Source: an uncultured Steroidobacter sp.
Lineage (GTDB): Bacteria > Pseudomonadota > Gammaproteobacteria > Steroidobacterales > Steroidobacteraceae
Direction: 5' to 3'
Length of the DNA: 64,000 nucleotides
Assembly (NCBI GenBank): GCA_938008435.1
Contig: CALLKK010000010.1
Location: 62,001-126,000 of the forward strand
In this document: one piece after another, positions 17,296 to 26,068 of the stretch
Layout: every line of letters begins with the position of its first letter
Numbering within the stretch: the first letter of the stretch is position 1
Notes under the pieces: model-generated
Database searches by the model: none
What the model was told of the DNA's origin: nothing
Seen by the model: the letters and a program-made list of their open reading frames with translations, nothing else
Made by a program: the position numbers and the translations under genes

Positions 17296-19812
17296 ATGCG
17301 TGACGCCTCACATCGTTCGGCCGTAGCGCTCGCGCTCGTAGTGTGCATGCTCGGCTGGCTCGCCGGCTGCGGCGGCGGCTCCGATTCGCGCACCAACCCT
17401 CCTGCCGTACCCGATACACCCGCGCCCGACACGTCGCCGCCGAGCACGCCCGGCGGCCTGACCGCGACGGTCGTGAGCGCCACGCGCATCGATCTGTCGT
17501 GGAATGCATCGACCGATGCCGTCGGCGTGGCCGGTTATCGCATCTACCGTGACGGCGCGCCGGACGAGCTCGCGACGGTCAGCACGACTTCCTATTCCGA
17601 TACCAGCGTCGCGCCCGGCACCACGTACTCGTACGCAGTGCGCGCGTTCGATGCTGCGGGCAATGTATCCGAGCTGTCGGCGACGGTGAGCGCGACGACG
17701 CCGACGAGCGTGCCGGGATTGGACGCGCGGCCGACCAATGCCACGTGTCTGGCGTGGCCGCGCGAGGCGGGCGGCACCGACATCTCGCTCGCGCGCTTCA
17801 CCTCGCTCGAATTCACCACGCCGATCGCCATGCTGCAGGCCCCGCACGATGACGACTGGTGGTACGTCGTGCAGCAGGATGGGCGCATCCTGCGCTTTGC
17901 CGCCGCCGACCCGACGCGCGTCGACACGTTCATCGATCTGCGCGGCCGCATTCGCTCGGGCGGCGAGATGGGCTTGCTCGGCATGGCATTTCATCCGCGC
18001 TTCCCCGAGGATCGCCGCGTCTTTCTCTCCTACACCGCAGGCAATCCGCTCGTCTCGCGCATCGCGGCGTTCACGAGCAACGATGACGGCGCGACGCTCG
18101 ATCCGGCATCGGAGCAGATCCTGCTGACGCAGAATCAGCCGGAGCAGAATCACAACGGCGGCCGGATCGCCTTCGGTCCCGACGGCTATCTCTATATCGG
18201 CCTCGGCGACGGCGGAGGCGGCGGCGACATGCACGGCACGACCGGCAACGGTCAGCGCCTGACGACGCTGCTCGGCAAGATGCTCAGAATCGATGTCGAT
18301 GCGAGCGACGGCTATGCGATTCCGCCGAGCAATCCATTTGCGCAGAACGCAAAGTGTCCGGCGAACGGCCGCGAGAGCGACGCGTGCCCCGAGATCTTCG
18401 CATGGGGCTTTCGCAATCCGTGGCGCTGGAGCTTCGATCGCCTGACCGGCGAGCTGTGGGTCGCGGACGTCGGGCAGAGCTCGTACGAGGAAGTCGATCT
18501 CGTCACCCGCGGCGGCAACTACGGCTGGCGCTGCCGCGAAGGCGCGCATGATTACGCCACCGGCCGCACGCCCGGCTGCTCGAGCGCGACCATGATCGAT
18601 CCTGTCATCGAATACGGGCGCGATCTCGGTGGCTCGATCACGGGCGGCTACGTCTATCGCGGCCGACAAGCGACCAGCCTTCGCGGCCGCTATGTCTTCG
18701 GCGATTTCGTGTCGGGACGCATCTTCACGTGGCTGCCCGAAGAGGCGAACGGCCGTCGCCCGACGGTGCTGCTCGAATCGGGCATGCCGATCTCCTCGTT
18801 TGCCGAAGGCAATGACGGCGAGCTCTATGTGCTGAGCTACAGCGGCGCGATCTTTCGCATCGTGTTCGGCGCGAGCGGCGGCACCACGAGCGTCCCGACA
18901 CGCTTGAGCGAAACGGGCTGCGTCGATCCCGCGAATCCTCAAGTGCCTGCCAGCGGGCTCGTGCCCTATCGCGTGAACGCGCCGTTCTGGTCGGATGGCG
19001 CCGAAAAGGAGCGGTGGATCGCGCTGCCCGATCAGCGCACGGTGAGCGCGGCGAGCGACGGCGACTGGCAGCTGCCGATCGGCAGCGTGCTCATGAAGCA
19101 CTTCCGCATCGGCACGCGCCTCATCGAGACGCGACTGTTGATGCGTCATCCGGATGGCGAATGGGGCGGCTACAGCTACGAATGGAACGACGCGCAAACC
19201 GATGCGCTGCTCGTGAGCGGCGGCGCCGAGCGCGATATCGGCGGTCCCGCTCCGTGGATCTTCCCGAGCGAAACGCAGTGCCTCGAATGCCACACGACCG
19301 CGGCCGGACGCACGCTCGGCCTGGAAACGGCGCAGCTCAACGGCGCGCACTTCTATCCTGCGAGCGGACGCACGGCCAATCAGCTCGCCACGCTCAGCCA
19401 CGTCGGCATGCTCAGCCCGCCGCTGCCGGATCCTGAAGCGCAGCCTGAGCTACCCGATCCGTTCGACACGAACGCGCCGCTCGCTGCACGCGCGCGCGCC
19501 TATCTGCACACGAACTGCTCGTTCTGTCATCGACCGGGCGGACCGACGCCGAGCACGCTCGATCTGCGCTACTCGACGCCGATGGCGCAAACGAACGCCT
19601 GCAATGCTGCGCCTCAATCTGGGGACATCGGACTCGGAGCGAATGCACGCCTCATCACGCCCGCCGACGCGGCGAGCTCGGTGCTCCTGGCTCGCATCAA
19701 TCGACGCGATCAATATCAGATGCCGCCGCTCGGTTCGCACCGAATCGATGTGGCCGGCGTCGCGCTGATCGCAGAGTGGATCGACTCGATGGGACCGAGC
19801 TGCGAGCTGTAG
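17296..19812 (+). CDS. PQQ-dependent sugar dehydrogenase fused to FN3 and a two-haem-motif region
   Basis: An 838-residue lipoprotein. Signal peptide with lipobox LAGC (start MRDASHR at 17296; upstream in-frame codons give no signal). Residues about 47-140 form a fibronectin type III domain (PGGLTATVVSATRIDLSWNAS). Residues about 165-530 match soluble PQQ glucose/aldose dehydrogenases (PIAMLQAPHDDDWWYVVQQDG, GLLGMAFHPRF, NHNGGRIAFGPDGYLYIGLGDGG, RNPWRWSFD, GGNYGWRCREG). The C-terminal 300 residues carry two haem-c motifs, CLECH (662-666) and CSFCH (741-745). The fused cytochrome-like region could take electrons from PQQ directly. It probably oxidises sugars in the periplasm; the substrate is not readable. 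Confidence 0.9.
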   Translation: MRDASHRSAVALALVVCMLGWLAGCGGGSDSRTNPPAVPDTPAPDTSPPSTPGGLTATVVSATRIDLSWNASTDAVGVAGYRIYRDGAPDELATVSTTSYSDTSVAPGTTYSYAVRAFDAAGNVSELSATVSATTPTSVPGLDARPTNATCLAWPREAGGTDISLARFTSLEFTTPIAMLQAPHDDDWWYVVQQDGRILRFAAADPTRVDTFIDLRGRIRSGGEMGLLGMAFHPRFPEDRRVFLSYTAGNPLVSRIAAFTSNDDGATLDPASEQILLTQNQPEQNHNGGRIAFGPDGYLYIGLGDGGGGGDMHGTTGNGQRLTTLLGKMLRIDVDASDGYAIPPSNPFAQNAKCPANGRESDACPEIFAWGFRNPWRWSFDRLTGELWVADVGQSSYEEVDLVTRGGNYGWRCREGAHDYATGRTPGCSSATMIDPVIEYGRDLGGSITGGYVYRGRQATSLRGRYVFGDFVSGRIFTWLPEEANGRRPTVLLESGMPISSFAEGNDGELYVLSYSGAIFRIVFGASGGTTSVPTRLSETGCVDPANPQVPASGLVPYRVNAPFWSDGAEKERWIALPDQRTVSAASDGDWQLPIGSVLMKHFRIGTRLIETRLLMRHPDGEWGGYSYEWNDAQTDALLVSGGAERDIGGPAPWIFPSETQCLECHTTAAGRTLGLETAQLNGAHFYPASGRTANQLATLSHVGMLSPPLPDPEAQPELPDPFDTNAPLAARARAYLHTNCSFCHRPGGPTPSTLDLRYSTPMAQTNACNAAPQSGDIGLGANARLITPADAASSVLLARINRRDQYQMPPLGSHRIDVAGVALIAEWIDSMGPSCEL

Positions 19813-19824
19813 CGGCTCGGCGTC

Positions 19825-20220
19825 TCAACCGTCCTTGCGCTTTTCTTCGTAGGTCACGATCGGCGCGCCGCTCGTCACGGACATCTCGCCGTCGACGACC
19901 GCGCCCTGCGCAATGGCGATCGTACGCGCGCTGACATTGCCGCTGAGGCGCGCGGTCTTGCGGATCTCGAGCTTTTCGGACACGTGAATCGTGCCGTCGA
20001 TATCGCCGGCGACGACCGCATTCGCCGCTTCGATGCGGCCCTCCCAGCGACCGCCTTCCGCCAATGTGAACACGCCGCGGACGATGCCGTCGCCGCTCAC
20101 CCTGCCGCCGACGACGAGATCGCCTTCGCATTCGAGATTGCCAATGAATGTCGAGCCGGCCCCGATGAACGTGGGGCTGGCCGAGACCCGATCTGCGTGA
20201 CGACGGCGGAGTTGCGACAT
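19825..20220 (-). CDS. Bactofilin (polymer-forming cytoskeletal protein)
   Basis: 131 residues of the DUF583/bactofilin family. A short polar N-terminal tail precedes a right-handed beta-helix seen as repeated hydrophobic-Gly turns (FIGAGSTFIGNLECEGDLVVGGRVSGDGIVRG and on to IAIAQGAVVDGEMSV), then a short charged C-terminal tail (EEKRKDG). Bactofilins self-assemble into filaments at the inner membrane and localise cell-wall or stalk/appendage factors. No peptidase partner (such as an M23 protein) is adjacent. It converges with the PQQ dehydrogenase, with 12 bases between the stops. Confidence 0.93.
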   Translation of the reverse strand: MSQLRRRHADRVSASPTFIGAGSTFIGNLECEGDLVVGGRVSGDGIVRGVFTLAEGGRWEGRIEAANAVVAGDIDGTIHVSEKLEIRKTARLSGNVSARTIAIAQGAVVDGEMSVTSGAPIVTYEEKRKDG

Positions 20221-20732
20221 GCGTATGTCCTTGCGCAGCGAAGCGATGCAGCCGGCAACGAGCGCGCGCCGCGTTGCCGCGTACGAGCGAGAGCCTACAG
20301 TCTAATGGCCTCCCTTGACTGCCTTTCGTGCGTCGCTGTTTGGCGTCGCTCAGTGACCTGCTGCGACACCCTTGTCGAAAGCTGACACGACAGGTCCACG
20401 CATGCGCGCACGCTGCGCCGATAAGTTGCTGATTTCTCTTGCTCAGCGAGCCTGGCATGGCCGTTGCACTTGCGACGGACACAACGATGCCAAGCGCTCG
20501 TTTGCCCCGAGAACGTACCTGCCGAAGCGATCGTAGTCCCCGACCACCAGCCTAGTGCTCGGCACGTCCTGCGGCCGCCTTGCGCCCTTCCCCGCATGGC
20601 GGCCTACTTTTTTCCCGCAGCTGCGTAAAGCCGCGGCTGTCCCGCGAGAACCTCGACGGTTCCCCGCAATTTACGCGCGCGTGCGCGGCAGCGGATCTCG
20701 CTATGATGGGATTTCTTACCGAGGACACATGC
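20221..20732. other. Intergenic region between divergent bactofilin and M16 protease genes
   Basis: 512 bases that must hold both divergent promoters. I see no coding pattern, tRNA or repeat. A TATGAT (20702-20707) lies just before the M16 gene but lacks a good -35. GAGGA (20721-20725) is the M16 ribosome site. Confidence 0.5.
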
Positions 20733-22067
20733 ATGTTGCGCAGATTGAGCCTTTGCTTGCTCGCGATCGCCTCGACCGCGCTTGCCGAGATCCCGGGCGA
20801 GAAGGAAATCCACGCGGTGACGCTCGCGAACGGCATGAACGTCATCGTCTGGCCCGACCGGGACATTCCCAACGTCGCTCTCTACAACTGGGTGCGAGTC
20901 GGCAGTCGCAATGAAGTGCCGGGCATCACCGGACTTGCGCACTTCTTCGAGCACATGATGTTCAACGGCACGAGCACGCGCGCCCCCGGCGAGTTCGACA
21001 GCACGTTCGAAGCGAACGGCGCACGCAACAACGCCTATACGTCTTCGGACGTCACCGTGTACCAGGATTGGTTTCCGAGCGATGCGCTGGAGACCATTTT
21101 CGAGCTCGAAGCGGATCGTCTGCAGAATCTCGCCTTCGATCCGCAAGTGATCGAAAGCGAACGCGGCGTCGTCTACTCCGAACGGCGCTTGTCCGTCGAA
21201 GACAGCCAGTTCGGGCGGCTCGTCGAGCTGGTGCAAGCCACCGCCTTCGTCGCGCATCCGTACGGCATTCCCACCATCGGCTGGCCGTCGGACATCGAGT
21301 CGTGGCGCATCGACGATCTGAAGAACTTCTTCAAGACGTACTACGCACCGAACAACTGCACGCTGATCCTCGTCGGCAACGTCGAGCCGAAAGCGACCAT
21401 CGAGCTCGCCCGCAAATATTTCGAGCCGATTCCCGCGCAGCCGGCGCCCGAGCCGATTCGCACCAAAGAGCCCGAGCAGCAAGGCGAACGCCGCGTCAGC
21501 CTCGTCACCGAAGCGCAGACTCCGCTCTTGCAGTTTGCCTATCACGGCGTCGCGGGCTCCGATCCGCGCGTGCCGGCGCTCGAGCTGCTCGCGCGCATCC
21601 TCACCGACGGCGATGCATCGAGGCTGCACCGCACGCTCGTCGAGGAGCGCAAGCTCGCCATCTCGGCAGACAGCCAGATCGAAGCAGGTTTCGATCCCGG
21701 GCTCATCTGGTTCTTTCTCGCCCTGCCTGCCGGCGCCGACATCGCGGCCGCGGAAGCGGCTTTCGACGCTGAGATCGCTCGGCTCATCGAGGAAGGCGTC
21801 ACCGATGGGGAGCTCGCTCGCGCGCGCAATCAAGCGCTCGCCGACTTCTGGCGCAGCCTCGCGACGATCGACGGCAAGGCGCAGGCGCTCGGCACGTACG
21901 AAGTGCTGCGCGGCGGTTATCGACGTTTGTTCGATGCGCCGAAAGCGTACGAGGCCGTGACGGGCGAAGAGATCAAGAAGGTAGCGGCGGAGTTCTTGCG
22001 CAAGACCAATCGCACGGTGGGCGTGCTCTCCGCTGCGTCGGCCCGCGCGACCGCAGGAGAAGAGTGA
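20733..22067 (+). CDS. M16 zinc peptidase, catalytic subunit
   Basis: 444 residues. The signal peptide MLRRLSLCLLAIASTALA supports ATG 20733, with GAGGA eight bases ahead. The inverted zinc motif HFFEH (His70-Glu73-His74) is intact in GLAHFFEHMMFNG, and the downstream acidic ligand region (FELEADRLQN) is present. It is the pitrilysin/PqqL/mitochondrial-processing-peptidase type, exported and probably periplasmic. The next gene, overlapping as TGATG, encodes a second M16 protein without the zinc motif. Together they should form the two-chain clamshell seen in this family. The substrate is probably unfolded peptides. Confidence 0.93.
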   Translation: MLRRLSLCLLAIASTALAEIPGEKEIHAVTLANGMNVIVWPDRDIPNVALYNWVRVGSRNEVPGITGLAHFFEHMMFNGTSTRAPGEFDSTFEANGARNNAYTSSDVTVYQDWFPSDALETIFELEADRLQNLAFDPQVIESERGVVYSERRLSVEDSQFGRLVELVQATAFVAHPYGIPTIGWPSDIESWRIDDLKNFFKTYYAPNNCTLILVGNVEPKATIELARKYFEPIPAQPAPEPIRTKEPEQQGERRVSLVTEAQTPLLQFAYHGVAGSDPRVPALELLARILTDGDASRLHRTLVEERKLAISADSQIEAGFDPGLIWFFLALPAGADIAAAEAAFDAEIARLIEEGVTDGELARARNQALADFWRSLATIDGKAQALGTYEVLRGGYRRLFDAPKAYEAVTGEEIKKVAAEFLRKTNRTVGVLSAASARATAGEE

Positions 22068-23509
22068 TGCTCGCACGCGCACGACTCATTGCCTCGACCG
22101 TTGGCATGTTCATCGCGGCGCTCATGCTGCTCTCTGGCGCGCTCGCCAAGGCAGACAGCGGCGTCAAGACGCCGCCGTATGAACGCATCGAGCTCGCGAA
22201 CGGCACTGTGCTTCTGCTCATGGAGCGGCACGACGTCCCGCTCATCGCGTTCGATGCGCGCGTGCGCAGCGGCGCCCGCCTCGATCCGCGCGATCGCTTC
22301 GGCGTCGCGAATCTGCTCGCCGGGCTGCTCGAGAGAGGCGCCGGCTCGCGCGATGCGCTCGCCTTCGCGGAGGCCGTTTCCGCAGTCGGCGGCGCAATTC
22401 AAACGAGCGCCTCCGCGGAAGCGATCGGGATCAGCGGCTCGTTTCTCGCTCGCGACAAGAAGCTCATGGTCGAGCTGCTGGCCGACATGCTGCAGCGACC
22501 GCATCTCGCCCCGAACGAGCTCGACGTCCTGCGCAATCGCTATATCGAATTCATTCGCGCGGCGAAGGACTCCCAGCGCGATGCGCTCACGCCGATCTAC
22601 GCCGCCGCCGCGCTCTTCGGCACGCACCCGTACGGCAATCCGGTGGTCGGCAGCGAACGCTCGCTTGCGAACATCACGATCGATGACGTTCGCGAGTTCT
22701 ATGCCGCCCATGTCGGCGGCGATCGACTCATCATCTCCGTCGCGGGCGACTTCAAGACGGCGGAGATGCGCCGTCTGCTGACGCAGGCATTCGCGAAGTG
22801 GCGCAAGGCCTCGGCGCCGCTGCCGCCCGTGGCGCCGCCCGCCCGCATCGAAGGACGCCGCGTGGTGCTGGTCGATGCGCCCGATGCCGTGCAGTCGTAT
22901 TTCTGGATCGGCAATGTCGGCGTCGCGCGCTCCGATCCGCGCCGCGCCGCGCTCGACTTGGTGAACACGGTTTTCGGCGGGCGCTTCACCTCGATGCTGA
23001 ATACGGAGCTGCGCGTGCGCACCGGGTTGAGCTACGGCGCGAGCTCGCGCTTCGAGCGGCTGCAGCAGCCGGGTCCATGGCAAATGGCGTCCTTCACGCG
23101 CACCGAGACGACGATCGAAGCGATCGATCTGGCGCTTGCCACGCTCGATCGCCTGCACGAGGCGGGACTCGACACCGACATGCTGGCATCGAGCCGCAAG
23201 TATGTTCTGGGACAATTCCCGCTCAGCTTCGAGACATCCGCGCACTGGGCCGCGCAGCTCGCGACGCTCGAGCTCTACGGTCTCGGACACGAGCACATCG
23301 ACGGCTATGCCGCTGCGCTGAACGCAGTCGAGCTCACCGATGCACAGCGCGTGATCGCCGATGTCTTCCCCAAGAGCGATGCGGTCTTGCTCGTCGTGAT
23401 CGGCCGCGCCGAAGCGCTGCGGGAACCCCTCAAGAAGTACGGACCGGTGACGGAGCTGCGGCTCGCCGATCCCGTGTGGACGCTGCCGATCGAGCAGCCG
23501 ACGCAGTAA
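22067..23509 (+). CDS. M16 peptidase-like protein, non-catalytic subunit
   Basis: 480 residues with a signal peptide (GMFIAALMLLSGALAKA). The M16 fold is clear from ERIELANGTVLLLMERHDVPL, HPYGNPVVGSERSL and a C-terminal half with FGGRFTSMLNTELRV. The HxxEH site is missing: the aligned place reads FGVANLLAGLLERG. It is therefore the inactive partner of the preceding protease, like the R-chains of heterodimeric M16B enzymes. ATG 22067 shares its A with the upstream TGA; a GTG directly before would add only one residue. Confidence 0.92.
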   Translation: MLARARLIASTVGMFIAALMLLSGALAKADSGVKTPPYERIELANGTVLLLMERHDVPLIAFDARVRSGARLDPRDRFGVANLLAGLLERGAGSRDALAFAEAVSAVGGAIQTSASAEAIGISGSFLARDKKLMVELLADMLQRPHLAPNELDVLRNRYIEFIRAAKDSQRDALTPIYAAAALFGTHPYGNPVVGSERSLANITIDDVREFYAAHVGGDRLIISVAGDFKTAEMRRLLTQAFAKWRKASAPLPPVAPPARIEGRRVVLVDAPDAVQSYFWIGNVGVARSDPRRAALDLVNTVFGGRFTSMLNTELRVRTGLSYGASSRFERLQQPGPWQMASFTRTETTIEAIDLALATLDRLHEAGLDTDMLASSRKYVLGQFPLSFETSAHWAAQLATLELYGLGHEHIDGYAAALNAVELTDAQRVIADVFPKSDAVLLVVIGRAEALREPLKKYGPVTELRLADPVWTLPIEQPTQ

Positions 23510-23612
23510 TATCGCGACGCAACGAGCGACGCGAAGCCGTGGGCCTACGCGCTCACGGCTTCCGGCGGTCGAGCGATCACAGCGCCCCTCGCCGCGCTGT
23601 GATCGGCGAGAA

Positions 23613-23634
23613 AAATGTGACCTCCGTCACATTT
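23613..23634. promoter_or_regulatory. Crp/Clp-type binding site
   Basis: TGTGA, six bases, TCACA (23616-23631) is a perfect Crp consensus, extended by AAA and TTT on the outer sides. It lies 90 bases before the HD phosphohydrolase start. A TTAGACT about 50 bases downstream of the site could be a -10, which would put the site near -60, a class I activator position. The alternative reading, as a terminator after the M16 pair, is weaker because no T tract follows. Confidence 0.6.
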
Positions 23635-23720
23635 CTCGGGAACGCCAAATCAGTCATAGACAACCGGCTCCGAGCCGTTAGACTGCGCGTTCTGCGCGTT
23701 TGTAGCGCGCGACCCCTCAC

Positions 23721-24716
23721 ATGCAATACCGCCGCAGCGATTACGATGTGACGAACACTGTGCAGGTGAGCTCGGCGGAAGCCGTCCACCGCGCAGTCTG
23801 CGACCTATTCAAGCAAACCTGGCCGCACTATCCGTTCGATCGGCTCGATACGGCGTTTCGCGATTTCGAGCGGCTGTTCAAAGGCCAGTTCCCCGGCTAC
23901 TACGGGTGCGACACCGTCTATCACGACCTGCAGCACTCGCTCGACGGCACGCTCGCAGTGGCGCGCCTCATCGTCGCGTACGACCGCACGCATACCCCCG
24001 ACGAACGGCTCGGCCCGGAGCGCGCCATCCTGGGCGTCGTCGTGGCGCTCTTCCATGACGCCGGCTACATCCGCCAGACCGACGATCAGACGCATCGCAA
24101 CGGCGCCGAGTTCACGCGCAGCCACGTCAGCCGCAGCGCGCACTTCATCGGCCGTTATCTACCCACGATCGGCATGGCCGAGTGGGTGCCGGTCGCGACC
24201 AAGATCGTGCATTTCACCGGCTACGAAGTGCAGTTCGATCAGATTCGGCTCGACGACTATCGCGACCGCAAGCTCGGCCACATCATCGGCACGGGCGATC
24301 TGATCGCGCAGATGTCGGATCGCTGTTATCTCGAGAAGTGCCGCGACCGGCTCTATCCCGAGTTCGTGCTCGGCGGCGTGGCGCTCACGAACGACGAGCA
24401 CGGCAATCCCACCGTGCGCTTCAGCTCGGGTCTCGACATCCTGCGGCAGACGCCCGAATTCTTCGAAGAAGTGCGGCGCACGCGGCTCGACGGCGAGTTC
24501 GGCTCCGTCTATGCGCATCTCGAGGTGCTCTTCGGCGGACGCAACCCATACATGGAAGCGATCCAGCGCAACCTCGATTACCTGAGCGAGATCCTGCGCA
24601 CGGCACGCTGGCCGATGCTCCGGCGCGATCCGCCGTGCTTCACCTGGGAACGCAACCCGGTCCAGAACATCCGCTCGCTCGTCATCGATCGGCTCAAGGA
24701 AGCCTGGAAGAGCTGA
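23721..24716 (+). CDS. HD-domain metal-dependent phosphohydrolase
   Basis: 331 residues, cytoplasmic. The HD signature is split as in PDE-type enzymes: VYHDLQHSLDG around residues 73-83, then ALFHDAGYIRQ about 35 residues later, HRNGAEF, and a further GTGDLIAQMSDRCYL metal-binding segment. This pattern fits cyclic-nucleotide-phosphodiesterase-like HD proteins, but the substrate is not known. A perfect Crp-type palindrome sits upstream, which is suggestive if the enzyme acts on a nucleotide signal. The downstream MgtC-like gene starts 64 bases after the stop and may be cotranscribed. Confidence 0.85.
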   Translation: MQYRRSDYDVTNTVQVSSAEAVHRAVCDLFKQTWPHYPFDRLDTAFRDFERLFKGQFPGYYGCDTVYHDLQHSLDGTLAVARLIVAYDRTHTPDERLGPERAILGVVVALFHDAGYIRQTDDQTHRNGAEFTRSHVSRSAHFIGRYLPTIGMAEWVPVATKIVHFTGYEVQFDQIRLDDYRDRKLGHIIGTGDLIAQMSDRCYLEKCRDRLYPEFVLGGVALTNDEHGNPTVRFSSGLDILRQTPEFFEEVRRTRLDGEFGSVYAHLEVLFGGRNPYMEAIQRNLDYLSEILRTARWPMLRRDPPCFTWERNPVQNIRSLVIDRLKEAWKS

Positions 24717-24780
24717 GCCGCCCGTGCGCGCCGCTCGGGCGTCGCGGTACCCTTCACCGACCCTTCGCTCACCTTGACCG

Positions 24781-26043
24781 ATGTCGTTCGATAGCCAAGT
24801 CCTGCTCGGCCTCGCCGTTGCGCTCGCGATCGGCATGCTCGTCGGCATCGAGCGCGAACGCCGCAAGGGCACCGGCCCCGACCGCGAGGTCGCGGGCCTG
24901 CGCACGTTCACGCTTGTCTCGCTCACGGGCGCGGTGAGCTTTCATCTCGGCGGCGTACCGCTCTTTGCAGTATTCGCGGTGATCGTCGGCCTGTTCGTGG
25001 CGATCGGCTATCGGCGCACCTACCAGCACGATCCGGGGCTGACGACCGAGATCGCGCTGATGGCCACGTTCCTGCTCGGCGGGCTGGCCATGCGCGAACG
25101 GCCGCTGGCGGCCGGTCTCGGGGTACTCATGACGATCGTGCTCGCCGCACGCACGCGCCTGCACAACTGGGTCCACAACGTGCTCACCGACGACGAGGTG
25201 CGCGACGGTCTGATTCTCGCGGCGGCCGCGCTCATCGTGCTGCCGCTCACGCCCGCCGAGCCTGTCGATCCATGGGGCATCGTCAGCCTGCGCGCGTTGT
25301 GGCTGCTCGTCGTGCTCATCATGGCGATCAATGCGCTCGGCTACATCGCGCTACGTGTGCTCGGCACCCGCATCGGGCTGCCGCTTGCAGGCTTGTTCAG
25401 CGGCTTCGTATCGAGCACTGCGACGATCGCCGCGATGGGCTCGCGCACGCGCAAGCATCCGCAGCTGCACACGAGCGCCGTGGCGGGCGCGGCCGCATCT
25501 TCGGTCGCAACCGTGCTCAAGCTCGCGATCGTCGTCGGGCTCGTGAGTTTACCGGTGCTCAAACAACTGATCGCAGCGCTCGTCGTCGCGGGACTTGCGA
25601 CCGTTCTCTATGCGGCCGCCTTCGCGTGGCGCAGCGCACGTCAAACGGAGGAAGGCGATCCGCCCGCCGGCCGGCCGTTCGATCCTAAAACGGCCATCGT
25701 GTTCATGCTCATCGTCGGCGTCACGCTGGTCATTTCCGCGGCGGCCACTCATTGGCTCGGCGACCGGGGACTCCTCCTCGCCAGCATTTTCTCCGGGATC
25801 AGCGATGCGCACGCGGCGGCCATCTCGGCTGCGACCCTCGCCGAAGGGCAGCATGCTTCGATCCAGTTCGCGACCGTGGCGATTCTGGTCGCCTTCAGCA
25901 CCAACACCGTGAGCAAATCGATCGTCGCGTTCTCGATGGGCACTCGAAAATACGCCCTTGAGCTCCTGCCCGGCCTGCTGTTGACGGTGGCCGGCGCCTG
26001 GGGCGGCTGGCTTTTCGTCGTGCTCGTCGGCCGTGCAGGCTGA
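24781..26043 (+). CDS. MgtC/SapB and DUF4010 domain membrane protein
   Basis: 420 residues, almost entirely hydrophobic. The N-terminal MgtC/SapB-type domain shows LGLAVALAIGMLVGIERERR and GLRTFTLVSLTGAV, with about four membrane helices. The C-terminal DUF4010 domain (from about residue 180) includes GLPLAGLFSGFVSSTATIAAMGSR and SGISDAHAAAISAATL. This is a known fusion family of inner-membrane proteins of unknown transport or regulatory role. The SDR gene follows within 25 bases. Confidence 0.9.
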   Translation: MSFDSQVLLGLAVALAIGMLVGIERERRKGTGPDREVAGLRTFTLVSLTGAVSFHLGGVPLFAVFAVIVGLFVAIGYRRTYQHDPGLTTEIALMATFLLGGLAMRERPLAAGLGVLMTIVLAARTRLHNWVHNVLTDDEVRDGLILAAAALIVLPLTPAEPVDPWGIVSLRALWLLVVLIMAINALGYIALRVLGTRIGLPLAGLFSGFVSSTATIAAMGSRTRKHPQLHTSAVAGAAASSVATVLKLAIVVGLVSLPVLKQLIAALVVAGLATVLYAAAFAWRSARQTEEGDPPAGRPFDPKTAIVFMLIVGVTLVISAAATHWLGDRGLLLASIFSGISDAHAAAISAATLAEGQHASIQFATVAILVAFSTNTVSKSIVAFSMGTRKYALELLPGLLLTVAGAWGGWLFVVLVGRAG

Positions 26044-26068
26044 CCCAACGCTGGGATTTGCCCTCGCA

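Noticed and set aside
17308..19401. A 697-codon minus-strand frame across the PQQ dehydrogenase
   Set aside because: Shadow of a gene with clear signal peptide, PQQ and haem motifs on the other strand.
23581..23640. Intrinsic terminator after the M16 pair
   Set aside because: The inverted repeat has no T tract and fits the Crp consensus exactly, so I call it a binding site.
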